A stretch of 64,000 nt of DNA, taken from positions 30,814,001-30,878,000 of the forward strand of contig JBITNC010000001.1 in NCBI GenBank assembly GCA_050084985.1. Direction: 5' to 3'. Of this stretch, positions 9,790 through 21,207 are shown piece by piece. Source of the DNA: Nageia nagi. Taxonomy: Eukaryota > Pinophyta. The position numbers were made by a program, and so were the translations under genes. The number at the start of each line of letters is the position of its first letter. Position 1 is the first letter of the stretch. The notes under the pieces were generated by a model. That model did not search any database. It was not told where the DNA came from and was given only the letters and a program-made list of their open reading frames with translations.

Positions 9790-11622
9790 TCATAATTTGA
9801 TATACACAATAGGTCTTAAACAACTTTGACTAAACATTTTCACTAATTCTTCTTGTCGTAAAGTATAAGGCATGCTTATCAAAATTACCCTCCATCTTAT
9901 AATGAAGTCTATAATTATCTTATGTTGAAATTGTTGCAATTTTTTAATATCAATTATTGAGTTTTTGTCTTTAATATTTATCCTAAAGAGCTTTAAGAAT
10001 AAATTAGATAATTATGCATATGTTGTGATGTTGTGTTCAGTTAAGTTATTGTACCAATCCATTGCTTGTCTAGCAAATGTCATGGGAAAGATATGTAACA
10101 TCAAAGCATCAATGTTGGAAATTACATAACTTGAGTATTTAAAATGTATTAAATGTTCTTTAGGATCCTCCTTTCCTTTGAAATATTCAATTTTTGTAAT
10201 CTCAAATTTGAAAGGGATATTAGTCTTACAAATACTAGGGTTTATGGGCTCATTATAAATTATTTTATTAGAGACTTTATATTTTTCTTATTGATATAAC
10301 ATTCTCTCAATATCCATTGAAATTTCATCAAAGTCATTAGTCATTTGTGTGGGAATAATAGGATTTTTTTTAACCATGTTACTTTCCCTTTATTTGTTGA
10401 AAATGATTGGTAACTACTTTTGGATGGTGTTTGATCATCATAATAATTTTCATTATATGGTGGAGTAGGTAGGGGTGGTTGACTTGGAGGCAACTATCAT
10501 TGCTTCTATTGATATAAAGGTGTAAGAGTATGATTTCTTTGAACTTCATGTATAGACCAAATCAAAGGGGGTCTCAAATGTTGTTGTTTCTCATGTAATA
10601 CCTCTCCTTTTCTAAGTAAATGATGGTTTTGATTTTTATGATTTTTATTACCTTGGGAGGATAAGGATCTTGCTCTAGGTGGAAACTTCATATTATCTAC
10701 TATTTTCTAATTAGGTATATTTTGAATCTAAGTTTGACCTATTATTTGTGAGGTTGCCTTAAGTATGTTTTACTTTGATATGCATGAAATAAAGGTTATG
10801 TTTGCAAACATGGATCTTGTTCTATTCTTTTAAATTGATTTGGTTGTTGTGTATCTGAGTTATATAGGATAATTTCTTAGTTATTATGAAGTTGTTTTGA
10901 TTTTGATCTGAACTATTCACATACAATGGTATCTCTCCTACCTTATACCTTAAAGGATCAAAATTTTTCCTATGTCTTTCTTTAGGAATCCTATGACTAG
11001 TTCTTGGGGTAGTATAAGTAGTGCTAGGATCCACATAACTTGTAATAGAAGATGCATAACTATTCCTAGGGGTAAGTGTATTAGTTTTTAAAATATGATA
11101 AGTAGCATTATACCCCCTAGCATGGTTTCTTGATTTAGGGGTGGGAGTAGCTATGTGTATCAAAATCCTATCATCACTCTCATTCATCCTTCTAGAGATA
11201 GTGGAAGGAGTATAATCATCTCACCTTATATAGGATTGAACAAGATGTACATTCAGAAGATAATGCATAACATGATCATATTTCAATTTAAAAGGATCTT
11301 TTTGTAAAATGGCATAAGTTGAACACATTTGTTATGGAGTACTAGTCCTTGAGATGACTTCTTCCTCATTACTTATTAGTGTTTTTTCTTCTATATAAGT
11401 TAGATCTAAAAGAAGAATATGGGCATGAGAAGAATGAGGAATCCTTAATTGGGTTAAACATTGTCTTACTTAATTTAAGGTATCCTTTATTTATGAAGGA
11501 ATTCCTCTCCTCGATATGTCTTTACTAGATCTATGAGACCTATGACTAGGTTGTCTCTCTTGGTAGGTTTTGTCATAAGGCTCTTATTCTTGAAGAGCCA
11601 TTTGAGAATGAGTATTAACCAT
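9790..11622 (-). pseudogene. gag: Ty3/gypsy gag with long N-terminal extension
   Basis: The core Retrotrans_gag domain lies at about 9790-10,380: FKGKEDPKEHLIHF, NIDALMLHIFPMTF, ARQAMDWYNNLT, then IRWRVILISMPYTL and QEELVKMFSQSCL. These match plant gypsy gags (DP-EHL, WY-L and MPY blocks). A candidate start is ATG at 11,622 (MVNTHSQM). The long N-terminal region is basic and Ser/Thr/His-rich (ATPTPKSRNHARG). Many in-frame stops are TAA where CAA is likely ancestral. The stretch at 10,506-10,691 is in another frame, so two compensating indels flank it. Gag normally assembles the particle. Confidence 0.85.
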
Positions 11623-13543
11623 TCTCTTCTATTTTTTTAAGAACTTTAAACCTTTCAATTTTTGTTTTATTTTTGATTAGGCAAAGAAAGAAAAACATAC
11701 ATCATTCATAGCAATTATATTTTATTTTTGACTTTATATTATCATGAAAAAGCAAATATATGCACAAACAACCTATTTATAACTCACCTTTGTGATGTGG
11801 TTATCTTGTATAATTTTATTTGATAAATTGAATTATTTTTTCTTTATTATGTGATGTGAATGATTTATTTTATTTTTTTGTTAATTTTTCTAGATTGGTT
11901 TTTTCTATTCAATTATTTAAACAAAGGTAGGCTAGAATCCTATAGGTAATTTATGGATAAGTATCAACTAGGTACCTAAAATGGTCCCCTTAGTGTAATG
12001 GGGCTTGGGGAATGTTATTGAATACTATATTGATAGTGGAATCCAAGCATAGCCTCCCTTTTTATAGTCACTCAATAGAAAGTGATGACTTTTACCCTAA
12101 AACTTGGTATTCATCTCTAGGTTTAGCTCTATTGATTATAGTGTAGATCGGTGGGTACATAAAGAGTATATAATCAATGGTTGATCACCACCTCAAAATC
12201 ATTTATGTTTATTTTAAAAAGGTCTCATACATATATATTAGGAAAAAATTATGATAACTACACCCTAACCCAACATACATGTCCTTTAATTATATTTTAT
12301 TTAATGTGAAATAAGTAATGTTTTAATTAATGAGATCTTTATCTAACCCATGAGATTCATTTTCCATTTAGTGCAATTATTTAACCAAACTTTAATGAAA
12401 TTAATTTATTCCTTCCAAGTACAAAAGCAATTAAGTGAGGTTCTTTAACTTCTCTTCAAGTCACAATCCTTTGACCTCCTTTCAAAGTGGTAAGGTAGAC
12501 AAGAAGAGTTTTAATGTGAGATAAATTTATTTATATGAGGTTCTTTAACTCCTCTTCGAGTCACAATCCTTCTACCTCCTTTCAAAGTGGTAAGGCAAAC
12601 TAGAAGAGTTTTAATGTGTAATATATTTTCTTAAATGAGGTTCCTTAGCTCCTCTTCAAATTACCATCCTTCAACCTTATTTCAAAGTAATGAGGTGGAC
12701 CAATGAAGAGTATTTATGTGAAAGAAAAAGCACCCACCCAATAAATTAACCAACTTAATGTGTTTTGAGTTTACATTAACCTTGATAAATTAATTTTATA
12801 TTTTTTTCTATTTTTTAAATGAGAGTTCATTCCTCCTTCTGAGTGTGAAAGTGACTTAGTGAAAGTTCTTTACCAATTTTAGTGATAAAAAGTGAAACAA
12901 GAAAAAAAGAATTCATTTACTCCTTTCCTATTATACCCATTCTAATCACCTAAGGTCACCTTTCAACATAAAGGGAGAGCATAATTGGGTATAAGGGAAA
13001 GTATTAAGTGATTTTATTTTTTATTTCCAAAACCCACAAAGATAAACAATTCATATAATTTATTCAAATAAATCAAATTAACAATGCATGTTCCTTAATC
13101 ATACATATACCCCTCTTATATGCAATCTAGGCAAAGAAATCACAAATAAGGAGTTCTTTTATATTTTTCATTTTTAATGCCTAAATTACACTTTTAGTAT
13201 TCATGAAAGTTGAAACTTATACCTTCTAGTTTGAGTTGATGATGTTTTCAATTTTTTAGAAAAAATCACTAGTGATCTAGTATAAATAATTGGTGTTTTA
13301 AACAAATTACTAGTGTTCCAATACAAATTGTTGGCATTCCTAATCAAATTGTTGGCATTCCAATACAAATAACTAGTGCTTGATACCAATTATCGATGAT
13401 CATTTAGATAGAACACATAGAACAATAAATAGGAAATAGTACAAGATTTAATGGTGATTCCATAAACACAAAAGATAAAAAATGAAATATAAACATTAAG
13501 AAATATTCCCTATGCCTCATTTTTGATGTAGCCTACATGTGAG
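11623..13543 (-). other. long 5' leader of the gypsy element
   Basis: Nearly two kilobases between the primer-binding site and the gag start contain no recognisable protein. They include the 100-bp tandem repeat at 12,433-12,735. Long leaders of this kind occur in several plant gypsy lineages. A short minus-strand open frame at 13,201-13,389 is Asn/Tyr-rich, arises from repeated ACTAGTGTTC and TTGGCATTCC words, and is probably not a gene. Confidence 0.6.
12433..12735. repeat. 100-bp tandem repeat, three copies
   Basis: The GTGAGG/ATGAGG word recurs at 12,435, 12,535 and 12,635, an exact 100-bp period. Each unit contains TTCTTTAACTCCTCTTC, TCACAATCCTT and GAAGAGTTTTAATGTG-like words. Confidence 0.92.
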
Positions 13544-13562
13544 GGTCCTCATTCGAGCACCA
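13544..13562 (-). other. primer-binding-site-like sequence
   Basis: On the minus strand TGGTGCTCGAATGAGGACC lies four bases from the LTR end (TAAACA). A TGG start, this length and this location are the layout of a tRNA primer-binding site. It differs by five transitions from TGGCGCCCGAACAGGGACC, the lysine-type site known from other retroelements. Identity of the plant primer tRNA is uncertain. Confidence 0.6.
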
Positions 13563-14049
13563 AAATGTTTACTCAAAAAATAACCTTGCAAGCATGCAAA
13601 ATAAAAGCTATCCCAACCAATATAAACTCGTTATTGATCTTTGAATAAACCTCAATTTTGATTACAAGTTGCCTCATAATGGAGGGCTTCAATACAATGT
13701 GTAATATGGGCCTCTTGGAGGCCTTTTTTTGTTGATGTATTCAAGATCTAGATATTGTTTAATTGGACCTACAACAAGAATAATTTTGATTATTTCTTTC
13801 TTACTAACTCCTTAGCTTCTCTTTTCTTTAATTAGTTGCTAGTCTTGTAATCCTACACATACATAAATAGACAACCCATCAAACATACCTGCTCATGCTC
13901 TAAGATTATAATAAATAAATATTAAATAAACATGCATATAAGCAAAAATAGTAAACTAAAATTTACTTAGCAATCTAGATGTAATTCAGCAGTATAAGGT
14001 TGCATTTCATTTTCTAACTTATATCCTCTTTTTTCTCCATGGTAGGGGT

Positions 14050-14059
14050 CTTATTTATA
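14050..14059 (-). promoter_or_regulatory. TATA box in gypsy LTR
   Basis: TATAAATAAG on the minus strand, flanked by CC-rich sequence, matches the plant TATA consensus. It lies about 480 bp before the LTR end, as expected for a U3/R promoter of the minus-strand element. Confidence 0.55.
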
Positions 14060-14159
14060 GATTTTCCAAGGTAGTATTAGTTGCTATTTTGGAAGGTAGG
14101 GATGGATAAAAAATCTTATACAACCTTGTCATTGATTATATCTATGCAAGGAAAATGTA

Positions 14160-14186
14160 GGATCAAGGATGACTCATCCTTGATCC
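14160..14186. repeat. perfect 12-bp hairpin inside the LTR
   Basis: GGATCAAGGATG (14,160-14,171), a 3-nt loop ACT, then CATCCTTGATCC (14,175-14,186). The arms are perfectly complementary. Confidence 0.85.
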
Positions 14187-14411
14187 ATTAGCTTGTTTCC
14201 TTAGGCATTTGATTTTTCTATTTTTTCTTTGTGTTTCCTATTTGTAGGATCACCAACGATTACCCATCATGTGCCAATGATCGGGTATCATCATTGATGA
14301 TTGTATTGGATTGCAAATGATTGAAAGAATTTGGCAAACATTATTATTTGCCTAAAAATTTTACTTCCTTCTTTCATTTATTGAAAGAGGGGTCATTTGT
14401 ATGTGTCTACA

Positions 14412-14885
14412 AAATCACCAAATTGAACAAAATGACCTTCAAAATATAGGGTTTTCTTTAAAAACTAAATTCACTAAAAATAAGTCTTCTTTGAATCCAA
14501 AAATATTCAAGTAACATAAATTTAAATAATTATTACAACCAAAAATAAAATGAAAACTAAAGAAACACTCCATGTAAAAATGCAATGCATTGAAATAAAG
14601 TCAGGTTTACTAATTATTATAATCAAAATAATAATAATTAGGGTTATTTACAAAATAATTAAATTTTTCAATTAACTATGAAATAATAGGAAATTGATGA
14701 TATAAAAGATGAAAATGACTTAATTGAACATAACCTATCAAAATTAGATTTACAAAAGATACAAACCTTTATTTTACTTATGATGATGAATGAAGGCAAA
14801 ATCTAATTAAAAGAGGATGAATGATGAGCTTCTCTAAAATATAGAGGCATGAATCTAACCTCAACCAAGTGGTAGCACTAGAAAC
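14412..14885. other. AT-rich stretch, nothing recognised
   Basis: No coding pattern. If the LTR at 14,898-15,349 is real, this would be the leader of that element, into which the gypsy element may have inserted. Confidence 0.4.
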
Positions 14886-15349
14886 CCAATGATACCACCT
14901 AGTTACCATTATAAAATACCTCATCATTTATTTAGATGTCATTGTCCTACATTCGATGCATGGAATCTCACTCGTAGAGGAATGAAAGATCATAAGAACA
15001 TAGGGATTAGAATATAACAAAATATAGAGATGATAGGTGGTGTTAAGAAATACCAGTTAAGATTAACACAAGTATATTTCCATGTATCAAGTATTTGGGA
15101 TTATATCATGTCATTTCATGTCATATTATTGATCATGCATAACCCCTCCATATTTATAGGAAACATGTCTAAAGCTAAGGCTCCTCCTTAGGCCTATTGT
15201 GATGTTCAGCTAACCTGTTACTATAAAACATATAGGTAAATGAGAGTGCACATATAAAAGAGCATTTATTAAAAAAATTAAAAAAATTATTTTAAATACC
15301 TAAAATAATATTTTAATTAAATTAAAATTCCTTTTTAGGTGTTAACACA
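14886..15349 (-). other. possible LTR with iMet-type primer site
   Basis: On the minus strand TGGTATCATTGG (14,886-14,897) shares the TGGTATCA core of the initiator-Met primer site. Right of it, up to TGTTAACACC (minus strand, ending about 15,347), lies a 450-bp AT-rich block with a strong TATA box, CCTATAAATATGG (minus strand, about 15,131-15,143). This is the layout of a decayed minus-strand LTR. A plus-strand CATCCCCTATA just right of it also resembles a polypurine tract, which is not expected on the same LTR, so confidence is low. Confidence 0.35.
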
Positions 15350-15369
15350 TCCCCTATATTCTTGTATTC

Positions 15370-16500
15370 ATGGGACATAGAACATTGGGAACCACTAGGG
15401 GAACTAGATATTTGGACACTTTTGAATGGATATTTTATGGTAGAATTCATACTTATATCTGATCAGGATATGGCCTTTAAGGGAGTTCCATTTAATATTG
15501 GCCTTGTAGGATTATTTATGCAACCTTAGATACTAACTTTATATCCTATAATAGATCATTTAGTATCCCTAATCTAGCTAACATTATTTGTACATCTCTT
15601 GTAATATAGAGAGAGGAGATTCTACAAATGATAGGTAACCTTTTAGGTTCTATATTGGTAGATCAAGGGAATTAATAGGAGGTTTATCTACTTATGATTG
15701 AATATTTATGGAGATGGTATTAGGTAAACCTCTAACAATATAAATTGATATTACAATATGATGTAATATATGGAAATAATATATAAATTATGAATAAATT
15801 CTATTTAAATGTAGATCTTGTCATTAAAAATGGATAACTAGTTAGAGATTTCCCCAAATTGGATAAAAGAGATATAAATGAAATAGCTCCAAATCTACAT
15901 TCCTAATCTTCATAAAGACGAAATGAATAAATATTTAAAACTACTATGAGAAGAAAAATAAAAAATAGCAAACAAATAAGGGATAAATACCAAAAAATAT
16001 GAGAAAACACAAATCAACACACAAAATGGAGGAACTCATCTAATAAATATAATATCCTTAGATTAGATTATCCAATGAAAGGAGAAGAATTATTGGACTC
16101 AAATTTAGCAAAAAATATTGAAAACCTTAAATAAGGAGATAATTATCTTCCTTAAACTACAATAATAGGGGTAAAAAGAGCTTACAAGAAAGGAGTAGAG
16201 TCGAAGATGGAAAGTTCGTTAAGGTGCAAAACCTACTAATTAATGAGTAGTAGACAAGGAAAAAAGAATCACAACAAGAGGGAGAACTAATAATTTAGAA
16301 TTAGGAATGTCACACACCTAATAATATCATTATGGGATTAGCAAATAAACATAAAGAAAATACAACCTTGGGAATAATTAAAATGGAGAAAAGGTAGAGA
16401 AATAAAAAGTTCTCAAGGGGAAGGGAGGAGGATAAACAAGGCAAAAATGCAATGATATGAAGATTATTCAAGGGAATTAGGCTTGGTGAAATACATAACT
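15370..16500 (+). pseudogene. LINE ORF1 (DUF4283 gag-like protein)
   Basis: In one frame the sequence reads WEPLGELDIWTLLNGYFMVEF, shortened here to the motifs LGELDIW, GYFMVEF, DMAFKGVPFNI and GLFMQP; after a slip, LPNLP-like and QYRER, IGNLLGSILVDQG follow. This is the DUF4283 pattern of plant LINE ORF1 proteins, which bind the element RNA. Downstream to about 16,500 only scattered, frameshifted Lys/Asn-rich sequence remains, and no CCHC knuckle could be read. Confidence 0.75.
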
Positions 16501-16509
16501 AATTTTTAT

Positions 16510-17580
16510 AATATTAATTCCTAATTATTATTAATGCATGGAATGTAAGCAGATTAAACACCCACCCTAGATAATTAGTTATTAAATAAATTATATAAGA
16601 TAGCCACCCATAAGTGGTGTAACTATAGGAAACCAAAACATCTCATGTATTAATGAAAGCCATTTTAAAAAGATGTTAGAGATAAGGATATTTTGAAACC
16701 AAATATTCTAATTTCCCAATATACTAATTTGAACCTAATTGATATTTCTCTTCCAAAATGTGGCACTACCTAGACTAATAAATGAAAATAAGATTAGAAA
16801 ATAAAATTAAGACTAGAGAAAATATTACTAGAGGAAAGAGTTCAACATATTTAGAGTTTTCATTCATAGATCCTAAACTACTTATCTTCATACCACTTTC
16901 TTGTAAGAATCCATATCACCCACATAACTCACCATTTCAAGAATTGTGCCTTCAAATTTGAGATTTTTTTGCTTCTAAATAAAGGTTTTCTAGAGGTTGT
17001 ACAATAATGGCACTAATAGGGTAGACCAAGGTATGGAAAAAAATAATTAATGTTACATTCTAGTTTGAAATATATAAAAGGAAAGTTAAAAATTCAAGTA
17101 TATCCTAATGGAAAAATTCCCAACAAAAAAGAGCATGATTGATAGGGAGAATGTAGTAAATAGAAAAAAGGATACACATAGTACTTATTTTATAAGATTT
17201 AATTCTCCAATAAATTTCCTTATTACAAGAAGAGGAGAAGCTTGATAAGAAAGAAGAGATATATTATAGGTAATGAACCAAATTAACTTGGATATAAGGA
17301 GATAAAAATACAAAGTTCTTTTATCAATCTACACTACAAAGATATACTATAACTAGTTTGATTATCTAACCAATGTAGAGGGCTATAAATAAACTACTAC
17401 TCCAAGTATGCAAAAAAAAGCTAACAAGTGTTTTTTCTACTTCATTCAATGTAGACCCACATATGTCCAAATAGGCTCAAGAGGAAGTTTTGAAAGTATT
17501 CCTAGATTATTATCTCTAAAATAAAATGAATAAATTTTTAGGGATATCAAAGAGGATGAGGTGAAATAAATATTATTTTT
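16510..17580 (+). pseudogene. LINE ORF2 endonuclease and linker
   Basis: INAWNVSRLNTHPR near 16,531 matches the endonuclease start (consensus AWNVRGLN), and ETKTSHVLMKAIL follows about 35 codons later, the LQETK block that carries the catalytic Glu. In-frame TAA/TAG stops lie between them. Further on, FKNCAFKFEIFLLLNKGFLEVVQ and EEEKLDKKEEIYY, and GDKNTKFF near 17,300, are the usual linker before RT. The apurinic-type endonuclease nicks target DNA for target-primed reverse transcription. Confidence 0.78.
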
Positions 17581-17581
17581 C

Positions 17582-18560
17582 ATGCAATCAAGAAAGCCCC
17601 CAAGTTCTAATGGGTTACCAATAAAGCCTTACAAATCCTTTTGGAACACCAAAGGGAGTGATGTAACTAAAGCATCAGAAGAAGCCAAATTCAATGGGAG
17701 AATTCTTAAATACCTCAATCATAATTTATTAATATTTCTTCTAAAAGGAGGATATGTATATAATCTCATCAATTATATACCAACTACCCTTTGTAATGTG
17801 ATATACAAGAGTATCACCAAGGTGGTGGCCAATAGACTCAAAACCATATTACCTATTATCATATCTCTATACCAAATAGGTTTTGTACATGGTAGACAAA
17901 TATTAGATTGGATTGTGATAGGTCAAGTAATTATTCATTTATGATACAAAAAGGAAACAAAGGAATATTCTTGAAGCAAGATTTATCTAAGGCATATGAT
18001 AGGGTGATTTAGATTTTTTGCATCAAATTTTGTAAATATTTGATTTTAAGGAAGCATGAATAAATTCAGTTATGGAATGCAACTCCATAGTCTCCTTCTA
18101 AGTGTTAATCAATGGAATACCTTCCCTAGTTTTTAAGGTCAATAAAGGTATTATAAAATGATATCCCTTCTCACTATATCTATCCATTATTTTTGTAGAA
18201 TATCTGGAAAGACTTATTTAGAAGAAAAAAGTAGAGAATACCTTTTTAGGAGTAAAATTGAATAGAGATATATCCATAACCCATCTATAATTTATGGAAA
18301 ATATAGGACTATGGAATGAATCAACAATAAATAAAGAAAACAATATCTAAAATATTTTATATTATTACATTGTAGGCACTAATCAACTTTTGAATGAAGG
18401 AAGATCGAATGTTTTTCATTACTAAGAATAAAAGAGTAAGGATTTGAATAACATATATTCTCAAATTCTACATAGCCTCCATACCTTTGGAATATATAGG
18501 TATCCTTTTAATGGAAAATAATGCAAATAATATAGAGTGAGAAGTCATAATAAATAGGGT
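17582..18560 (+). pseudogene. LINE ORF2 reverse transcriptase
   Basis: A 120-codon open frame (17,582-17,944) holds SNGLPIKPYKSFW, ITKVVANRLKTILPIIIS and IGFVHGRQILDWIVIGQ, the N-terminal RT blocks of plant L1 elements. After a frame change LKQDLSKAYDRV is block A, followed by a region equivalent to GIRQGDPLSP near 18,150-18,180. The catalytic FADD block reads FMEN (about 18,290-18,301), so both Asp residues are gone. The enzyme would be dead even without the stops. Confidence 0.88.
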
Positions 18561-19640
18561 GCACTCAAAGATTTCAAATTGAACTCATAGATGGATGAGA
18601 TTTGGGGTAAGAGTCACTCTCTTAAAGATAATTCTTCAAGCATTAGTGAATTACAAATTTTCTATTTTAGCATCCCTTAAGAGAATTTTTAATGATATAT
18701 ATAAAATAATGATAATATTTTTATATTTTGGAGAAAAAGGTGAGTAAAAAACTACCTTATTTTGTTGGGATAGTGTGTGTAAGCTAAAGAAAATAGGAGG
18801 ACTTGGTATTAGAGCTACAATAATAAACTACCAAGTCTTATTAGGGAAGTTATACTAAATATGGATCACAAATCAACACTAAATATGGAGGAAAGTTTAA
18901 AATAAATATACTTATTAGCACTTGAAATGTAAGATATCCCTAGACTACTAGTTATAGGAGAGCCCTCATAGATATGGAAAGCACTAAAAAATGGAGCTTC
19001 TTTGGTTAAATAAAATTTATACTAGAAGGTAGGAGATGGTAAAAAGATTAAATTATGGGATGATTTTTATGAATTTTTATCATATATAATCATATATTAC
19101 CCTAATCAGAATGGTCTTTGTGAGGATATTCATAATCAAGGTCAAACCTTGTATCCAATTATCTCATTCCTCCTAATTGGAAACATCCCTTAAGAAGGTG
19201 GCACACCATGGATCACTAGTTATATGGATAATGGAAGGCACAAAAATTAGAATTAAAAAATATTCTATAAAGGAAAATATTTTTATGGCATGATGGTCTT
19301 GATCAACTAGCCTACGGACACAATAGACAAAGAACATATATAGTAAAAGAAGATTACCTTAAAGGCTCTTTATTTAATCACACCCAATTGAAATATCCTT
19401 TGAAAGAAATATGGAAATTAAAAGGATAGTCAGAAATAAACTATTTTTCTTTGTTGGTGGCACATAACAATATTATGACACAAGAAAATATGAGGAGAAG
19501 AAGATTCATTAGACCAAATAAATATTTAATGTGTAACCAAGATGAATAATCCACATACAATATTTTCTTTGAATGCACTATGATAGAAACATTTGGAACT
19601 GGTAGCACATAATATTTAACTAAACAAAATGTTACCCTCA
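18561..19640 (+). pseudogene. LINE ORF2 C-terminal part with zf-RVT region
   Basis: YIVKEDYLKGSLFNH, then KYPLKEIWKLKG and NYFSLLVAHNNIMTQENMRRRRFI, with CNQDE and NIFFECTMIETFGT after it, give the zf-RVT pattern found at the end of plant LINE ORF2. It lies at about 19,330-19,610 with TAG stops at former Trp positions. The stretch before it (18,560-19,300) is only loosely readable. Confidence 0.75.
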
Positions 19641-20159
19641 TAACAATAATAATTTATGAGATTATTGATCACATATTAGGTTCAAGTTCTAAACTCTAGG
19701 AATAGCATGGAAGCTTGGAATGGGCTTTATTTAATGATGGTTATTGTTGGAATGTAATAAAAGAATTTTTAAAGAGGAATTTGGAACAATAAAAAGAATG
19801 TGGGGATTATAATAAGGAAATTATTAGAGGCACTATAGAAAAAATTAGAGGAAGAGTGTCAAATGATAGTATAAGAATAGGTTATTTGGGCATAACTCTA
19901 AAAGCAAGTGCATAATGAAGATAAAAGAGGATAGAAAAGGGATACAGGAAGAAGTTACAAAAAAACTAGCTTGGGAGCAAACCCCTATAGATAAAAACAA
20001 GATACAAGCCAAAGGGTATAGTATACATAAATCCTAAGAAGATATAAGCCAAAAACAAAATGTATTTTGCACCTAGCTAAGAAAGGCAGGGCTAAAGAAT
20101 TAAATTGTAAACCTTGATTAAGTTTTTTGAATAAAAATTTTACCTTTTACTTAAAAAAA
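19641..20159 (+). other. LINE 3' untranslated region and A-tail
   Basis: After the zf-RVT region the sequence is non-coding and ends TTTTACCTTTTACTTAAAAAAA at 20,138-20,159, the usual short-tailed end of plant L1 elements. The A-run is only seven bases. Confidence 0.6.
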
Positions 20160-20353
20160 TAGGCATCATTTGTTTGCTCAAATATTAATTCAATTTAATA
20201 TTGAACATGAATCTTAGTAAATATTGGTACTTAATTCCCCAAGTACTAATGTAAAATTCCCTTAGATGGTTAATGATCAAACCATAAAAGAGATATCAAA
20301 ATGATACATCTCTTATGGAGAATACTAGAACCATAAGTAATATTCATAGTTTG

Positions 20354-20508
20354 GTTTCTATTATTGGCACTTATTTATTTCAAAGTACCAAATAAGTCTA
20401 GAAATATAAGCTTTATATTTGGGTTTCCATTATGGGTACTTAATTATTTTAAATTACCAATAAAATTCTAGAAGTAATCATCATAATAGGGTTTCCATTA
20501 TGGGTACG
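20354..20508. repeat. 68/69-bp tandem repeat, about 2.3 copies
   Basis: GTTTCYATTATKGGYAC recurs at 20,354, 20,423 and 20,491 (spacings 69 and 68 bp). Units share AATTACCAA/AAGTACCAA and a TCTAGAA word. Confidence 0.8.
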
Positions 20509-20989
20509 TTTTTCCTAAGCATCATCAAGAATGTTATAGAAGTGGACATTCAATAGAATTTTGAATAGAAATAAGATCATTCTAGATTCATATAAAATGA
20601 TACTAGGAATTATCATTTTTATGATAAAAAAATACTTAATATTAAAACTTTTCTTAGAATACAAGCATGAACTCTTGGAATGAATTTGGAGAATTGGTAC
20701 TTAAGAACTAAGGATTTTAGGCTTGAAAATTTTATAAATGATATTGATTATGAAAACTTGATTTTTTTATATTCTATAGTCTTTGAAATTGTCTTGAAAA
20801 GTTTGGAAACTTATTTATTAGTAATAACCACATGTGGATGGAAACTCTCCATTTTGACTAGAAATAACCTTCTTTATTCTATACTAATTATAAACAAAGC
20901 TAAAAAACTATACTCTTAGGCTTGATAATATTTTTAAATAGGGTAGTATATGATCCTTCCCAAGTCAGGTTCTTGAATAGTAAAGAATC
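20509..20989. other. AT-rich stretch, nothing recognised
   Basis: No domain, although one open frame (20,680-20,919, plus strand) exists; it is Leu/Ile/Tyr-rich with no family resemblance and is likely chance. It may be a flank of the gypsy LTR remnant. Confidence 0.45.
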
Positions 20990-21188
20990 TTCTCCCTATC
21001 TTGGTATCATCATATATTACATATTTGATGATGATATGGGCATTTGATATCACTTACATTATTTGTTGGTCCTATTACATTAAATACAATGCCTTGGGAT
21101 GTATTTCAAACCTTTTTTTAAATAAATATCTCTTAAGGAAATAAAAATAATTTATTAATAAATAGGAATTCATTTTTAAGCATCTAAA
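20990..21188 (-). repeat. 3' LTR of gypsy element, partial
   Basis: Shares CCCTATCTTGGTATC, GGGCATTTGATA, CACTTACATT, GGTCCTATTACATTAAATAC and TTATTAATAAATA with the right-hand LTR, in the same order. Left of 20,990 the similarity stops, so about two thirds of the LTR is missing or too diverged. Confidence 0.8.
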
Positions 21189-21207
21189 TTTTCCCCCTCT
21201 TTGGAGG
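21189..21207 (-). other. polypurine tract of gypsy element
   Basis: The plus strand reads TTTTCCCCCTCTTTGG directly next to the LTR end, i.e. CCAAAGAGGGGGAAAA on the element strand, the usual plus-strand primer site. Confidence 0.65.

Larger units (their letters stand above)
9730..14411 (-). mobile_element. Ty3/gypsy retrotransposon 5' half (LTR, PBS, leader, gag)
   Basis: Right to left: an LTR (13,566-14,411), a primer-binding-site-like block (13,544-13,562), a leader of about 1.9 kb with a 100-bp tandem repeat, and a gag ending near 9790. No protease, RT or integrase follows to the left, and no 3' LTR was found. The element is therefore cut or rearranged below about 9.73 kb. Confidence 0.8.
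13566..14411 (-). repeat. 5' LTR of gypsy element
   Basis: The 846-bp segment begins TGTTTACTC and ends GTGTCTACA on the plus strand, i.e. TG...CA termini on either strand. On the minus strand it has a TATA box, TATAAATAAG (14,050-14,059), placed well for a U3 promoter. The primer site sits next to its 3' end. No second LTR was found, so the boundary at 14,411 rests on the terminal motif alone. Confidence 0.65.
15350..20159 (+). mobile_element. plant L1-type LINE, nearly full length, decayed
   Basis: Left to right: an ORF1 with DUF4283 (about 15,370-15,660), an endonuclease (from about 16,530), a reverse transcriptase (17,580-18,560), a zf-RVT region (19,300-19,610) and a 3' tail ending in a short A-run at 20,153-20,159. 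The order and spacing match a single plant L1 element. Numerous stops and frameshifts interrupt every domain. The exact 5' end and target duplication were not found. Confidence 0.87.

Noticed and set aside
15349-15360. Polypurine-tract-like CATCCCCTATA
   Set aside because: It adjoins a block whose other side looks like a primer site; one LTR should not have both unless elements are tandem, so I did not call an element from it.
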